From positions 2,858,501 to 2,922,500 of the forward strand of contig NC_092569.1 of assembly GCF_037975245.1 (NCBI RefSeq): a stretch of 64,000 nucleotides of DNA, in the 5' to 3' direction. A program made the translations under genes and the position numbers. This stretch comes from Apostichopus japonicus. Taxonomy: Eukaryota; Echinodermata; Holothuroidea; Aspidochirotida; Stichopodidae. This document shows, piece by piece, positions 56,501-64,000 of the stretch (position 1 is its first letter; every line of letters starts with the position of its first letter). The notes below the pieces were generated by a model. The model was not told the DNA's origin. It worked only from the letters and a program-made list of their open reading frames with translations, and ran no database searches.

Positions 56501-59026
56501 CCTGAATTTTCAGCCCTGTTTATCAATTATGTCAACTTTACACAACATTATACTTTGTTACAATGATGCCAAGTTAAAAGACCAAACTAGGGTATTTCTG
56601 AAAGTTGTGCACCATGAATATCTCTATTTCAACTAATATCACACCACAGCCTTCTCCAGTCCAAACTGGACCCGGTATGGAAGGACCATACCCACCCCCT
56701 CTATGAGCTACTTCATAGTAGTCAGATGTCCAGAGGCAGTGGCAGGTTGAGACTTCCTTGTCTCAAAACCAATAGATACAGAGATTCTTTCATACCCCAT
56801 GCAATTAAGCTTTTCAATGAGGTTTTGTTACGTTGACTCTCATATATTGACTTTTTCTTATTTTTCTTACTGTCTTATTGTACAATATACACATCTATTT
56901 TTGTAACATTTTCATTGTTTTATGAGCGAGTGCCTGAATTTCCCGTTGGGATCAAAAAAGTTTTACTAACTCTCTTATCTGATACCAAACTGAAAATTTG
57001 GTCCACAGAAAGTACTGAAAATGGCCAACCCTACAGTATAAATGATCCCTAGATTGCACTATTCCATCACCCCTCACCTGTTGGTTCCTTTCTGAGGTGA
57101 TAGCAGAGCTTTGAAAGGACCTAAAGCAAAACTGTCATAGTCTTTAAGAACAGTTTATCAACATTGCCCTCAAAAAGCTCAGCATACCAAAATGAGTATT
57201 ATAATAGTGTTAACACTACCTTCCTGGAAGGTTTTTACTATTCTAAATAATTTCAGGCTACATGAACCAGGTCAAATTATGATATCGACTATATAAGGTA
57301 CGATGGGAAGAAAAAAACTGATCAGTTTTGTTTTTTTCCTACTATATTTGAGGACAATATGAATGACTTTGAAGTCTTCACCTGAACCTATTAGAAATGT
57401 TACGTAGTCGGTGTGTAAAAAGTACAGATTGGTGCATTTATTCGAGTCCAACTTTGCCTACTGAGCTTGTAGGGTAACCGATAACCATATTTATCAGAGC
57501 CGTTTTCAATCCTTATTTTTAAATTAACTTATTGTAATCCTGGATACAATTAGCAATTTCATGTAGAATTCACACCAAAAGTGCAGTTCACTGACCACTT
57601 CCCTCCTTTTTTAATTTCATGCTTGCTACAAACGTACTGTACCTTCAACACTGTCGTGACATCCTTCTCATTTAAACATCTGTCAACAATCGTCACCCTG
57701 TACTGTAACCATTGTTGAATCTGGGCTTTGGTCATGTGGCAGGACCCTCCGTGTAAAGATGGCTGTTCTGAGTTCTGAACTAAGAAGCTTGCAATTGATG
57801 CTAGGCCACATACTGTTTGACCATTGTGTACCAGTTGTGTCACCTTTGTGGAGAAAAAATAAAAATTGAGGAAAGAAGAAGATAAAAATGATCCACATTG
57901 ATTAATTTGGTTGAAAATAACACAGAAATATCACAGGTAGGTGCAAAGAGAAAAGCTAATAGACTGTTGTTTGTTTCCAAGGGGATGCAGGACTAAAAAA
58001 TGCTGTAATGAAATGGTCCATTAGGCTAAGGAATGTCACCTTCACTTAAAAACTAAAATCTGTGGAAATTTATTGCTACTGTACCTTTTGGGTTGTATCA
58101 ATTGAAAATAGGATGTGATCTACAAGTGACAAAGTGTGCATTGTAAGTGGCTAAAAACTGGGTACCGTCCTCCCACCCACCCCACCCTCCACACGCTCCT
58201 CATAATCTCTCCAACCAGGGAGGTTATATATCACTGAAGGTTCCATAACTCAGTTAGTAGAGCATAAGACTTCTATTCCTTTGGTGGCTCTTTTCAATCT
58301 TTTGGGCCAAAAGTATTTTTACTCATTGACATTGCATAAATCTAAACAAATGGTTGTAAATGCATACCTAGGTGCAGATATCACAGAAATTTATCTAGGG
58401 TCAATTAATCTAAGGTAGTCCTTAGTGGACTGTTGTTCTAATCTTAATATAGGCTACTGTAACACTAACAATGAAAATGACAACACAGTCATCTAAACTG
58501 TAGCCTGTCCTAATTGTGAACAAATCTCCAAGTAACATTAATTCAAATAAAGATAGGGATGTGAAGTGTCTTTCTGGGAGCAATTTTAGTAAAAGAAAAT
58601 GCTAAAATAGGTAGTAAGCTAGGCCAAAGGTAAGTAGGCTAGTCTATGCCTAAATGGAAGAATCTGACTTGGGAAGATGGAACTTGATCCCATGAGGAAT
58701 GCTCTGCAGGGCGAAGTTCAAGATGTCTGTGGCCCCTTCTTTATGTCAGAAGATTGATATGGATCCCGCGTACAAGCTAGGTCTAACAAATCAAGGATTA
58801 CACCTCAAGCTTGCTAAAGATCTTATCGTAGGCATATACGTAGTAAGCTATTGCTAATCACTGAAATACGTACACTGGGATTTAGCAAATTAACATTGAT
58901 ACCTCTTTCGCGAAATAACAGCTGGTTACTTACCCCAGACTTTTTATCGAATTTGCATTTACAATTCTTCAAGTTAAAATATCTAGCCAGCGCTTTGACG
59001 TCGTTATCTATTCGATTTGGAGCCAT
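47497..59026 (-). CDS. EEF1E1: eukaryotic translation elongation factor 1 epsilon-1 (AIMP3/p18), 5 exons
   Basis: Joining 59026-58934, 57843-57643, 55794-55699, 51268-51209 and 47535-47497 gives 162 residues, all introns phase 0 with GT-AG ends. The protein matches vertebrate EEF1E1 across its GST-C-like helical region: Q-W-L-x-Y-R-V-T-x-V-D, L-N-S-x-L-E-x-R/K-V-Y, L-T-x-A-D and Q-E-K-E-K-Y-L-x-x-S-R-W-F. The family scaffolds the multi-aminoacyl-tRNA-synthetase complex (binding methionyl-tRNA synthetase) and has a nuclear role in DNA-damage signalling. The ATG at 59026 has A at -3 and G at +4 and gives the family's usual N-terminal length. The frame stays open upstream to 59305, but that extension enters a MITE. 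The C-terminus is about 12 residues shorter than the 174-residue human protein. Confidence 0.93.
47953..47975. repeat. perfect 10-bp hairpin (TTTGGTCGTC / GACGACCAAA)
   Basis: Two perfectly complementary 10-base arms are separated by a 3-base loop, inside EEF1E1 intron 4. CpG content is high for the locality. Function unknown. Confidence 0.8.
49090..50410 (+). repeat. complex VNTR in EEF1E1 intron 4 (~500-bp higher-order unit)
   Basis: Related modules of about 80-100 bp, each with CTGTACA or TGTGTACAGCTG, CATGTATGCAATGG or CATGTACACAATGG and CTGTACATCCAGACT, repeat through the region. A larger unit recurs at a shift of about 500 bp (for example 49450 versus 49951). The block TTTAACTGGACAGTGGGAGG occurs three times (near 49358, 49732, 50233). 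The array resumes after an inserted MITE at 50757. Open frames here repeat the same peptide and are not genes. Confidence 0.9.
50417..50756. mobile_element. tandem-repeat MITE with target duplication ACAATA (340 bp)
   Basis: Inverted ends read GGGGGTCTGCCCGATATTC and, reverse-complemented from the right, GGGTGACAGCCCGATATTC, continuing into ATAAGGT. The direct repeat ACAATA flanks both sides (50411-50416 and 50757-50762). The interrupted VNTR gives an internal control: other VNTR units read CATGTACACAATATGACTC at the same place, that is, an empty site with a single ACAATA. The interior is a run of CATTATGAATA, AACGAACC, TTATGAACAATGAACC modules. No coding capacity. Confidence 0.9.
50757..50960 (+). 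repeat. VNTR continuation beyond the MITE
   Basis: After the target duplication, TACACAGGTTTGTGTACAGC and CATGTATGC modules continue with more divergence, ending in unique sequence by about 50960. Confidence 0.75.
51209..51268 (-). CDS. EEF1E1: EEF1E1 exon 4
   Basis: Twenty codons (residues 131-150), N-Q-L-T-L-Q-E-K-E-K-Y-L then H-L-S-R-W-F-N-N. The acceptor is GTTTTTGCAG and the donor is AATAAC then GTAAGT. The match to the human segment is unmistakable. Confidence 0.92.
52524..53247 (+). mobile_element. Helentron/HINE-like element, short copy (724 bp)
   Basis: The left end GGTGCCTTGCTT and the right end AACAAGGAACC mirror those of the element at 30614-33276. The 3' part is collinear with it (AGGGCACACCTTC, CACAGACGCACAC, AC run, GCCAACATGACTGCATAGG). 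The body differs: it carries CCCAAAAATnGGCC-type repeats (52690-52950) in place of the 400-bp array. The same ends with different cargo fits tail-directed, rolling-circle-type elements. It lies in EEF1E1 intron 3. Confidence 0.6.
53451..53569 (+). CDS. candidate terminal exon on + strand (unrecognised)
   Basis: A strong acceptor (CTGTTTTTTTTATTGTGGCTGG...ACAAG, ending 53450) leads into 39 codons ending at TGA 53567-53569. The peptide, with T-P-P-Q-L-F-I-T-S-K-A-K-A-V-V-D-E-L-Y-S in the middle, looks like an ordinary globular C-terminus. It lies in EEF1E1 intron 3 on the opposite strand, and I found no upstream partner exon. It may be a processed or transposed fragment, or the end of an unseen nested gene. 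Family not recognised. Confidence 0.35.
54720..55260 (+). repeat. TGACCTTTGACCTC-rich degenerate tandem
   Basis: Degenerate units repeat ACCTTTGACCTC, TTGTACTTACTAAGATGGATCC-like, CCAAGTATGAAGGTGAACC-like and TTCATCCAAGCTT blocks two to three times at a spacing of about 220-260 bp. They share the TGACCT theme with the element at 30.6-33.3 kb but not its ends. In EEF1E1 intron 3. Confidence 0.6.
55699..55794 (-). CDS. EEF1E1: EEF1E1 exon 3
   Basis: Thirty-two codons (residues 99-130), from E-L-N-S-F-L-E-S-R-V-Y to L-F-A-T-F. The acceptor is TTTCCATAG and the donor is TTTT then GTAAGT. L-T-V-A-D-L is the conserved helix-capping segment of the GST-C fold. The usual G-Y-N before it is replaced by V-T-S-S. 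Confidence 0.9.
56322..56530 (+). repeat. ~118-bp tandem duplication
   Basis: The block AAGCAGGACCAGGAACC through CACTTTTCACAGTCCATCAG occurs near 56324 and again near 56442, followed by TGGTC(C/T)(A/G)AA and AATTT(C/T)(A/C)A...CCCTGT in both copies. Identity is about 90% in the core. Confidence 0.85.
56640..56990 (+). mobile_element. LINE (CR1/L2-like) 3' end, decayed
   Basis: The frame 56684-56836 encodes H-P-L-Y-E-L-L-H, then G-S-G-R-L-R-L-P, then K-T-N-R-Y-R-D-S-F-I-P-H-A-I-K-L-F-N. This is the conserved end of ORF2 in CR1/L2-type non-LTR elements (H-P-L-Y, R-x-x-x-x-P, R-Y-x-x-S-F-I-P-x-A-I-x-L-x-N). The 3' tail contains GAATTTCCCGTTGGGATCAA, a wording typical of such LINE 3' UTRs. The element is 5'-truncated to a few hundred bases and lies in EEF1E1 intron 2. 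Confidence 0.75.
57643..57843 (-). CDS. EEF1E1: EEF1E1 exon 2
   Basis: The acceptor is TTTTTTCTCCACAAAG and the donor is TTGAAG then GTACAG; 67 codons (residues 32-98). It carries the best match to the family, with G-L-A-S-I-A-S-F-L-V-Q and Q-Q-W-L-Q-Y-R-V-T. The reading continues for some codons past the donor before a stop. Confidence 0.92.
58239..58310 (+). tRNA. tRNA-derived pseudogene or SINE head
   Basis: GGTTCCATAACTCAGTTAGT followed by AGAGCATAAGACTTCTATTC reproduces a tRNA 5' half: an A box close to TAGCTCAGTTGGTAGAGC, and an anticodon arm with TCT in the loop. The T arm is degraded (TTTTCAATC instead of GGTTCAATC) and the acceptor stem does not pair well, so it is not a functional gene. 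In EEF1E1 intron 1. A tRNA-derived SINE is possible but no tail repeat was identified. Confidence 0.55.
58934..59026 (-). CDS. EEF1E1: EEF1E1 exon 1 (coding part)
   Basis: Thirty-one codons from M-A-P-N-R-I-D to K-K-S-G, followed by a strong donor (GGG then GTAAGT). It corresponds to the family's short, poorly conserved N-terminal lobe. Confidence 0.85.
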
Positions 59027-59284
59027 AGTACAGTCTTTACCGACAAAGCTCAATTTCAAACGTAACCAAGTTAAAACTTCAAAATGGTATCGCACTGCTT
59101 GCAGGTACCCTCTATGATTGTAATGTGATGCAATATTCAGCTCTAGCGTAGCACATACGCGTACCGTAAGCATGAATACAAGCAGTCGGAGTAATGGGGA
59201 ATCGCGTCCTCTCTCTTGGTCAGTAAACGTGAAATCAAATTCGAACACAGTTCTACGAAAGTTGGTCTGACCCATGAACGCACG

Positions 59285-59634
59285 TATGGCAAGCCATTTT
59301 AACATTTAATCGGGGATTTTAGATATCTGAAATTGTGTCAGATTTTTATTTTATTTCAGGTATCTAAAAATTAAACTCAAGATATCTAAACTTGAATTCG
59401 AGATATCTAAATTCTATTTCAGATATCTGAAATTGAGTTCGAGATATCTGAATAAGAATTTCAGATATCTCAAATTCTCTGGTATTTCGAGATGTCTGAA
59501 ATTTAGTTTAAGATATTTTCAACTTTTTGTAGATATCTTAAATAAATTGGAGATACATGGACTTTTGTTTGAGATATCTGAAATTATTTCGAGATATCTC
59601 AAATTCCTGATTAAATGTTAAACGGCTTTCCATA
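59285..59634. mobile_element. palindromic MITE built of AGATATCT modules (350 bp)
   Basis: The ends TATGGCAAGCCATTTTAACA and (reverse complement of the right end) TATGGAAAGCCGTTTAACAT form inverted repeats of about 40 bp, continuing through TTTAATC. The outermost TA on each side fits a TA target duplication. The interior is an array of self-complementary GAGATATCTGAAAT/AATTTCAGATATCT modules about 25-30 bp apart, so nearly the whole element can fold back. It sits about 260 bp upstream of the EEF1E1 start codon, in or next to its promoter. Confidence 0.85.
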
Positions 59635-60099
59635 CGCACGAACAAGAATCATTGTTTTTTTTTACGAACTGCTAATAAAACAGAACTGGGCTTTAAATAT
59701 TTACAACCACGCATACTATAAGTTGAAAGTTGAAAGTTGCTTTCCAATGTGCGAATAAATGGATAAAGCACATCAGGAAACGTATATCTTGTTCTAGAAG
59801 TAATTTTACCTCTATGATGTTTATTCAATCTAAAATGTAACACTTGAAATCCATTCCACCATAATGCAATGTAATACAGTTAGCTAGGCATACAATTGCA
59901 GTAGGCCCTTTGCAACTCGTTCTACTGTGTAGGACAGCACTTTAGGACAGCATGTCACTGTATAGTATAGGCCTATATGTTAGTGTACTGTAAAGTATAT
60001 TGTAAACATCTATAAAAATGTAAAATCAAGGATGATCTTCTCAACAAGTACATGTAAGCATGTTGACTTTAAACTTTGTTCTTTGAATACCACATTCTA

Positions 60100-60420
60100 C
60101 TTGTTCTTTTCCATCAAAGTCTTTGCTATTCTTCTTGCCTCTTTTCACTCTCGTTTACTGCTCTTCTGTCTCCTCCCCCTCCCCCTGTCCCCCTCCCCTT
60201 CTTCTTCGCTTTTCTATATGTCTTTCTTCCCCCCTCTGGATTTGATTTTAGTGTTTCATTGCTTCATATTTCTACATGGTCACTAGCTGATATAACAGCC
60301 TTGCTGTTTTACTATAGTGCCCTTCATATGTTAACCTTCCTACTGTAATGTTATATTGTACAAATTTATCTTCGTACAAACATATGAGAAATAAACTTGA
60401 ATTGAAATTGAAAATAACAT
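60100..60420 (+). mobile_element. probable LINE 3' tail
   Basis: A C/T-rich stretch is followed by GAGAAATAAACTTGAATTGAAATTGAAAA-type sequence (60386-60415). A polyadenylation-like AATAAA running into a short TTGAAAT-type repeat is a common LINE 3' terminus. No reverse-transcriptase frame was recognised upstream. Confidence 0.35.
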
Positions 60421-62719
60421 TGAAAGGACATCGATCAGTATTGGCCCTGCAGCTTTGAAGGGTTTTCAAGTTTTCAAGAGTACTATTATAAGAGGCTCTG
60501 AACCTCCGATTTATTGCCGCCTATCGAGCATCATTCAATTATTAGACTATGAAACATAAATGTGTGGACAACTATAAGTGCAGGAGTGGCCATGTAAAAT
60601 GCTTGTTGAAGTTCGAACATGGGTGACCATTATCAGAATTTCTAGCATATTTGAGGCTAGTACTGATGATCTCTTAACTTCAGAACAAGTCCTGAAGTGA
60701 AGTTACAATAATTATGTCAATGTGATCCTGTGCTCTTAAACACGCTTTTGATTTATTGAGATTTTTTAAATGAAAGTTAGAAATTTGCAACCCATTGAGC
60801 ACGCCATTTTCACGTCAGTTTCTGTCATCATACTATAGGTTATGGGTTTATGGGGAACCGGCGATAGGCTATTAATGAGTTTGGTAGTAAACGGCAAATA
60901 TGTTTTGTATCTTGGTTTGATTTTATCTTGGTATGATTTTAAAGGGTCATAGCTATTTCATGGGCAGTTTCAGTATCGGAAATTGATTAAGTTATCTATA
61001 CATCGTATTGGAAACGTGTGCATGGTCGTGCTTGTAATTGTCAGAATCGAATTAGATTGTTCTTATCTTACGGTGATAATCTAACAATTAGTTCTTGTTT
61101 TAATGACTTGATCATAAATACAATTATAATAGCTTCGCTTTTAATATTTTTTATCTATTTTGTAAAGACTCGTGTATACATTGAAGTATATACATGAACG
61201 AAACAGTGAAACACTCATTTACATTCAACGGAAATGATAGCAGCGATCCATTCGGTTTAGATACTATATATGTCTTATTTAGTTGCACGAGAGTTTCCTT
61301 GTTTTTTCGGAAATTCACATAGTGTTGTTGCGATGCGCCTATAAGGAAGCTGTTATATGTAAATACAAATCCATGCGTTTGTGTAAACTCTCACAGCGAA
61401 AGGTATACAATGGAAAAGCACCGCAATCTGACATGACTGTGTTCGTGGCCGGTATACTTCTACATGCAGATAGGGGACTTGGGTAGTAAATATTCTGCTT
61501 TCAAAGGCACTAAATATTACAGAGTTTTGATTCAGGTAAGTTTAACGTCATTTACATGTATCAATGAAGCAGATGTTTGGGAAACTGCCGTTTCAAACAT
61601 TACATATTAGAAGTTTAGTTGATATCTTACCTGTTAATGTAACTTATTAATCGGTTTGAATTAAACCATATGCTGAATGTTATAGATTAAGCCTGAGTAT
61701 TCTTAGACTATATGATCAGCCATAAGTGACATGGTACAGCTAAGGTGTGTGTATCGGGAGGGGGAAGGGGGAGGGGTGGTTAAACCTCCCATGGACCGAT
61801 TAAGTTTTGGTATGGGCAAGAACCTTTATGAAATGTCTTCCTGTCTTATCATTCTTTACCGACTGCATGTTACAAATACCCCAACTGAACTTTTGACCGG
61901 CCCGACAGTGACGTTAGAGGCAGGCGATGGAGGAGGGGGGAGGGGTAGCCACGGGCCCCTTGCGCACGCCACTGTTGGCCAATGGGCCTAGCTACATATT
62001 GATCAGGTTACTAACTCAATCTTTATATAGTGCTACGGCTGCACTGCTTTCATCTTTTAACCGGTAACTGTAAAGTGGTTTTTTAAAACCTATACATGTG
62101 CATGGTGTTAAATGAAGCCTCAGAACGTCTTCCACAATGTTTACATTAGATGTTGAATAAATGAATAGTTAAAGCGAATATTGGCACTTGTAAGCAACTA
62201 CATAGATGGTCTTGGTATCATATATAGGTTGATAATAAGGCATGGGTGGTCAGAGGTATAGGGTCTTACGGTACTGGGCGGTGTGGGATGGGGGTGGGGT
62301 GGGGGTGGGTATACGGATTTCTGGAAGGAAGCATGTACGCATGTCTAATATTTGGAAACTTAAGAACAACTGTTTGTGCTTGGAAGGAGTCTGAAATTTG
62401 CTGGGACCCACCAATACAAGTTACACTTATTTTAAATTTGGGAAAATCCACCCAACATCTCCCCTCCGTCAGTAGCTATACATTTCAAATCTGAGAAAGG
62501 TTCTTGTAAGCCTAGAAAAGGAATTGCTTCAGTTTCCCAAGATCATTTTAAACATAGATCATACATGATTTCATTTCCCACCCATGTAATTTGAAGTCGG
62601 TTCTTGGTGGCCCAGGGGTTTGTTAACCTTCTCACGCCCCCCCCCCCACCCCCTTCCAATTCATTAAATGATCATGGCAACAACAGTCTATAACATTTGC
62701 ATATATGCAATTTGTGCCA
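60420..62719. other. unassigned interval
   Basis: No gene is supported. A good donor-like site (GATTCAG then GTAAGT at 61535) follows an acceptor-like TTTCAAAG, bracketing a possible 33-bp microexon, which is too little to call. The stretch 61921-61975 (AGGGG...GCGCACGCCACTG) resembles one end of a hAT-type MITE, but its partner end was not found. A G-rich run lies at 62286-62310. Confidence 0.45.
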
Positions 62720-63091
62720 TTAAAGGGGTGTGAAGACTCGCGCAAAAAGAAACGTCTAATGCCGGTAATCTGACCTAGTTTCGAATGGGGTGTAACAGAA
62801 GTGTTAGACACCACCATAGAAAATAAAATGCACACACAGCTTACTACCATCGGTAATGAGACACTAGTGTACGTTCAGTGCATGCAGCTGCGGTCAATGC
62901 CTACAGCACAGTGTACGAACAATACAGCGATGGACATCTCATGTCCAGGTAAATATAACAAGGTATCACGTTTCATTACTGTATTGTCTGCATTTTGTAG
63001 CGACAAGAACAAAACGTCACTTGCAAGCAACGGAAAGTTAACTTTTTCAGATGGCCGCACGCGGTTTGGGGCGAGTCTTCAATGCCTTTAA
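62720..63091. mobile_element. TTAA-flanked MITE, piggyBac-like, copy 2 (372 bp)
   Basis: Bounded by TTAA at 62720-62723 and 63088-63091, with inverted ends TTAAAGGGGTGTGAAGACTC and TTAAAGGCATTGAAGACTCG. Collinear with 3873-4245 with scattered substitutions and a few small indels (for example an extra TATTG near 62980). The two copies give each other's boundaries. Confidence 0.85.
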
Positions 63092-64000
63092 GTCTCACAA
63101 AGTGGAGACTCTACCACGCCACCTCACTCTACCCATAACAATGTGTGACATATAGGTATTCAATTTTTAAGATGAACGACTCCCTCATTAATTTGGCCTA
63201 TAATAAACGATACTCTGAGGGGAAAACGTGAGGCCTAGTACTAGTGCTTCTATAATGCTATTCCGGTTTTCAAGATATTCACAATTAAAATATACTACAT
63301 CTCCTAGGAATGATCCTTTAAGGTTAGAGTAATGTCAACGTCGGGTCCTCCTCAGTGCAGACCTAAATGTTAATGTCAGTCCAATGTTTCATAAATTCTA
63401 ATAAATCAATCAAAACTTGTTTATTTGAACTTGATAATAAACAAAACATCACCCCTGGAAGACTGAAAGGGTGACCTTTGGAATTAATTGCAAAAATGTT
63501 ACTTGAGGTTATAAAAGCTGTTACATCTGAGGATCCTAGTGGACTGTGTGGTAGACTGAAAAGTCCAGTCGCTTTAGTTGATGAGACCCAGCTGTTTATA
63601 GGTCATTCCTCATAAATTAATATTTGATACAGAGAAAGAGAAAGAGAAGTTGGACTTTTATGGCGTTGCTGTTTTTTACGGTTTATAACGTATCAAACTA
63701 AATTGTACGTCTAAAGTTGTCCTTTAAGAAGTATGTTTTTTTTTGTCTTCAATATACTAGACCATCGGAGAACTTGAGCAAGACGAAACTGGCATAATGC
63801 CTACTAGACCGATAGGAGACTTGATCAAGCCTAAATGTGACGTCACATTGTCACTACACAGTGCTCACAGTTTGAAAGCTTTTCTCCCATCGTCATATAC
63901 TGGATATAATTTGCAAATGATCACATTGCATTGTGTTATTTGTTGTTGAAATACATGATGCTCAAATTACCTTAATAGGGAAACGTTGTCACGAGCAAAA
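63092..64000. other. unassigned window end
   Basis: No gene is supported. A short imperfect duplication (TAGACCATCGGAGAACTTGA and TAGACCGATAGGAGACTTGA, about 45 bp apart) lies at 63759-63826. Confidence 0.5.

Noticed and set aside
61740-61985. Possible hAT MITE ending in GCGCACGCCACTG
   Set aside because: Only one end resembles a hAT terminus; no matching left end or target duplication was found.
1-64000. Prokaryotic features such as CRISPR arrays, operons, riboswitches, phage genes or integrated viral genes
   Set aside because: Repeats are tandem or transposon-like without spacers, no operon-like gene spacing exists, and no viral structural or polymerase domain was recognised apart from LINE fragments.

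Overview
This is eukaryotic, metazoan-type DNA. It is AT-rich, gene-poor and intron-rich, with GT-AG splice sites, microsatellites, minisatellites and many non-autonomous DNA transposons. I see no prokaryotic operons, Shine-Dalgarno sites or CRISPR arrays. A marine invertebrate deuterostome is my best guess, and within that an echinoderm such as a sea cucumber. That guess rests on the repeat flavour and on the divergence of the one recognisable orthologue, and is not proven.

Two protein-coding genes can be reconstructed exon by exon; they converge tail to tail. (1) On the + strand, a three-exon coding region (40262-41300, 42615-42728, 44155-44294) encodes a 430-residue, mostly low-complexity polar protein. 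Its C-terminus matches the RAD51-interacting motif of RAD51AP1/RAD51AP2 (G-L-S-R-x-x-R-V-x-P-L-H). A non-coding 5' exon probably lies upstream, ending near 39374. (2) On the - strand, a five-exon gene (59026 down to 47497) encodes a 162-residue orthologue of EEF1E1 (AIMP3/p18), a scaffold subunit of the multi-tRNA-synthetase complex. All four of its introns are phase 0 and carry GT-AG ends.

1-39 kb: no gene is established here. There are scattered exon-like open segments (3.2-5.5, 16.5, 17.7, 20.3-20.4, 23.4-23.6 and 24.5 kb), a TTAA-flanked MITE (3873-4245), a hAT-type MITE with an 8-bp target duplication (11900-12287), a satellite-like array with 77-bp higher-order units (14040-14965) and a long CAGxx/TGTAC-rich tail, a second TIR element (15791-16446), an inverted pair of 0.12-kb repeats (26.3/29.5 kb), a 2.7-kb Helentron/HINE-like element rich in TGACC/AGGTCA motifs (30614-33276), a GC-rich hAT MITE nested in a TA microsatellite (34218-34456) and a 40-bp VNTR (35.6-35.85 kb).

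39-60 kb: the two genes. Their introns hold a palindromic 22-bp minisatellite (41.6 kb), a 1.3-kb VNTR interrupted by a young tandem-repeat MITE with intact target duplication (50417-50756), a second Helentron-like copy (52524-53247), a possible opposite-strand terminal exon (53451-53569), a TGACCT-rich tandem (54.7-55.2 kb), a LINE 3' end (56.6-57.0 kb) and a tRNA-derived sequence (58239-58310). A palindromic AGATATCT MITE (59285-59634) lies about 260 bp upstream of the EEF1E1 start codon.

60-64 kb: a probable LINE tail (about 60.1-60.42 kb) and a second copy of the TTAA-flanked MITE (62720-63091). The rest is unassigned.

The strongest leads are the RAD51-motif protein, which has no other recognisable domain, and the nested, structurally dated families of non-autonomous transposons with internal tandem arrays.
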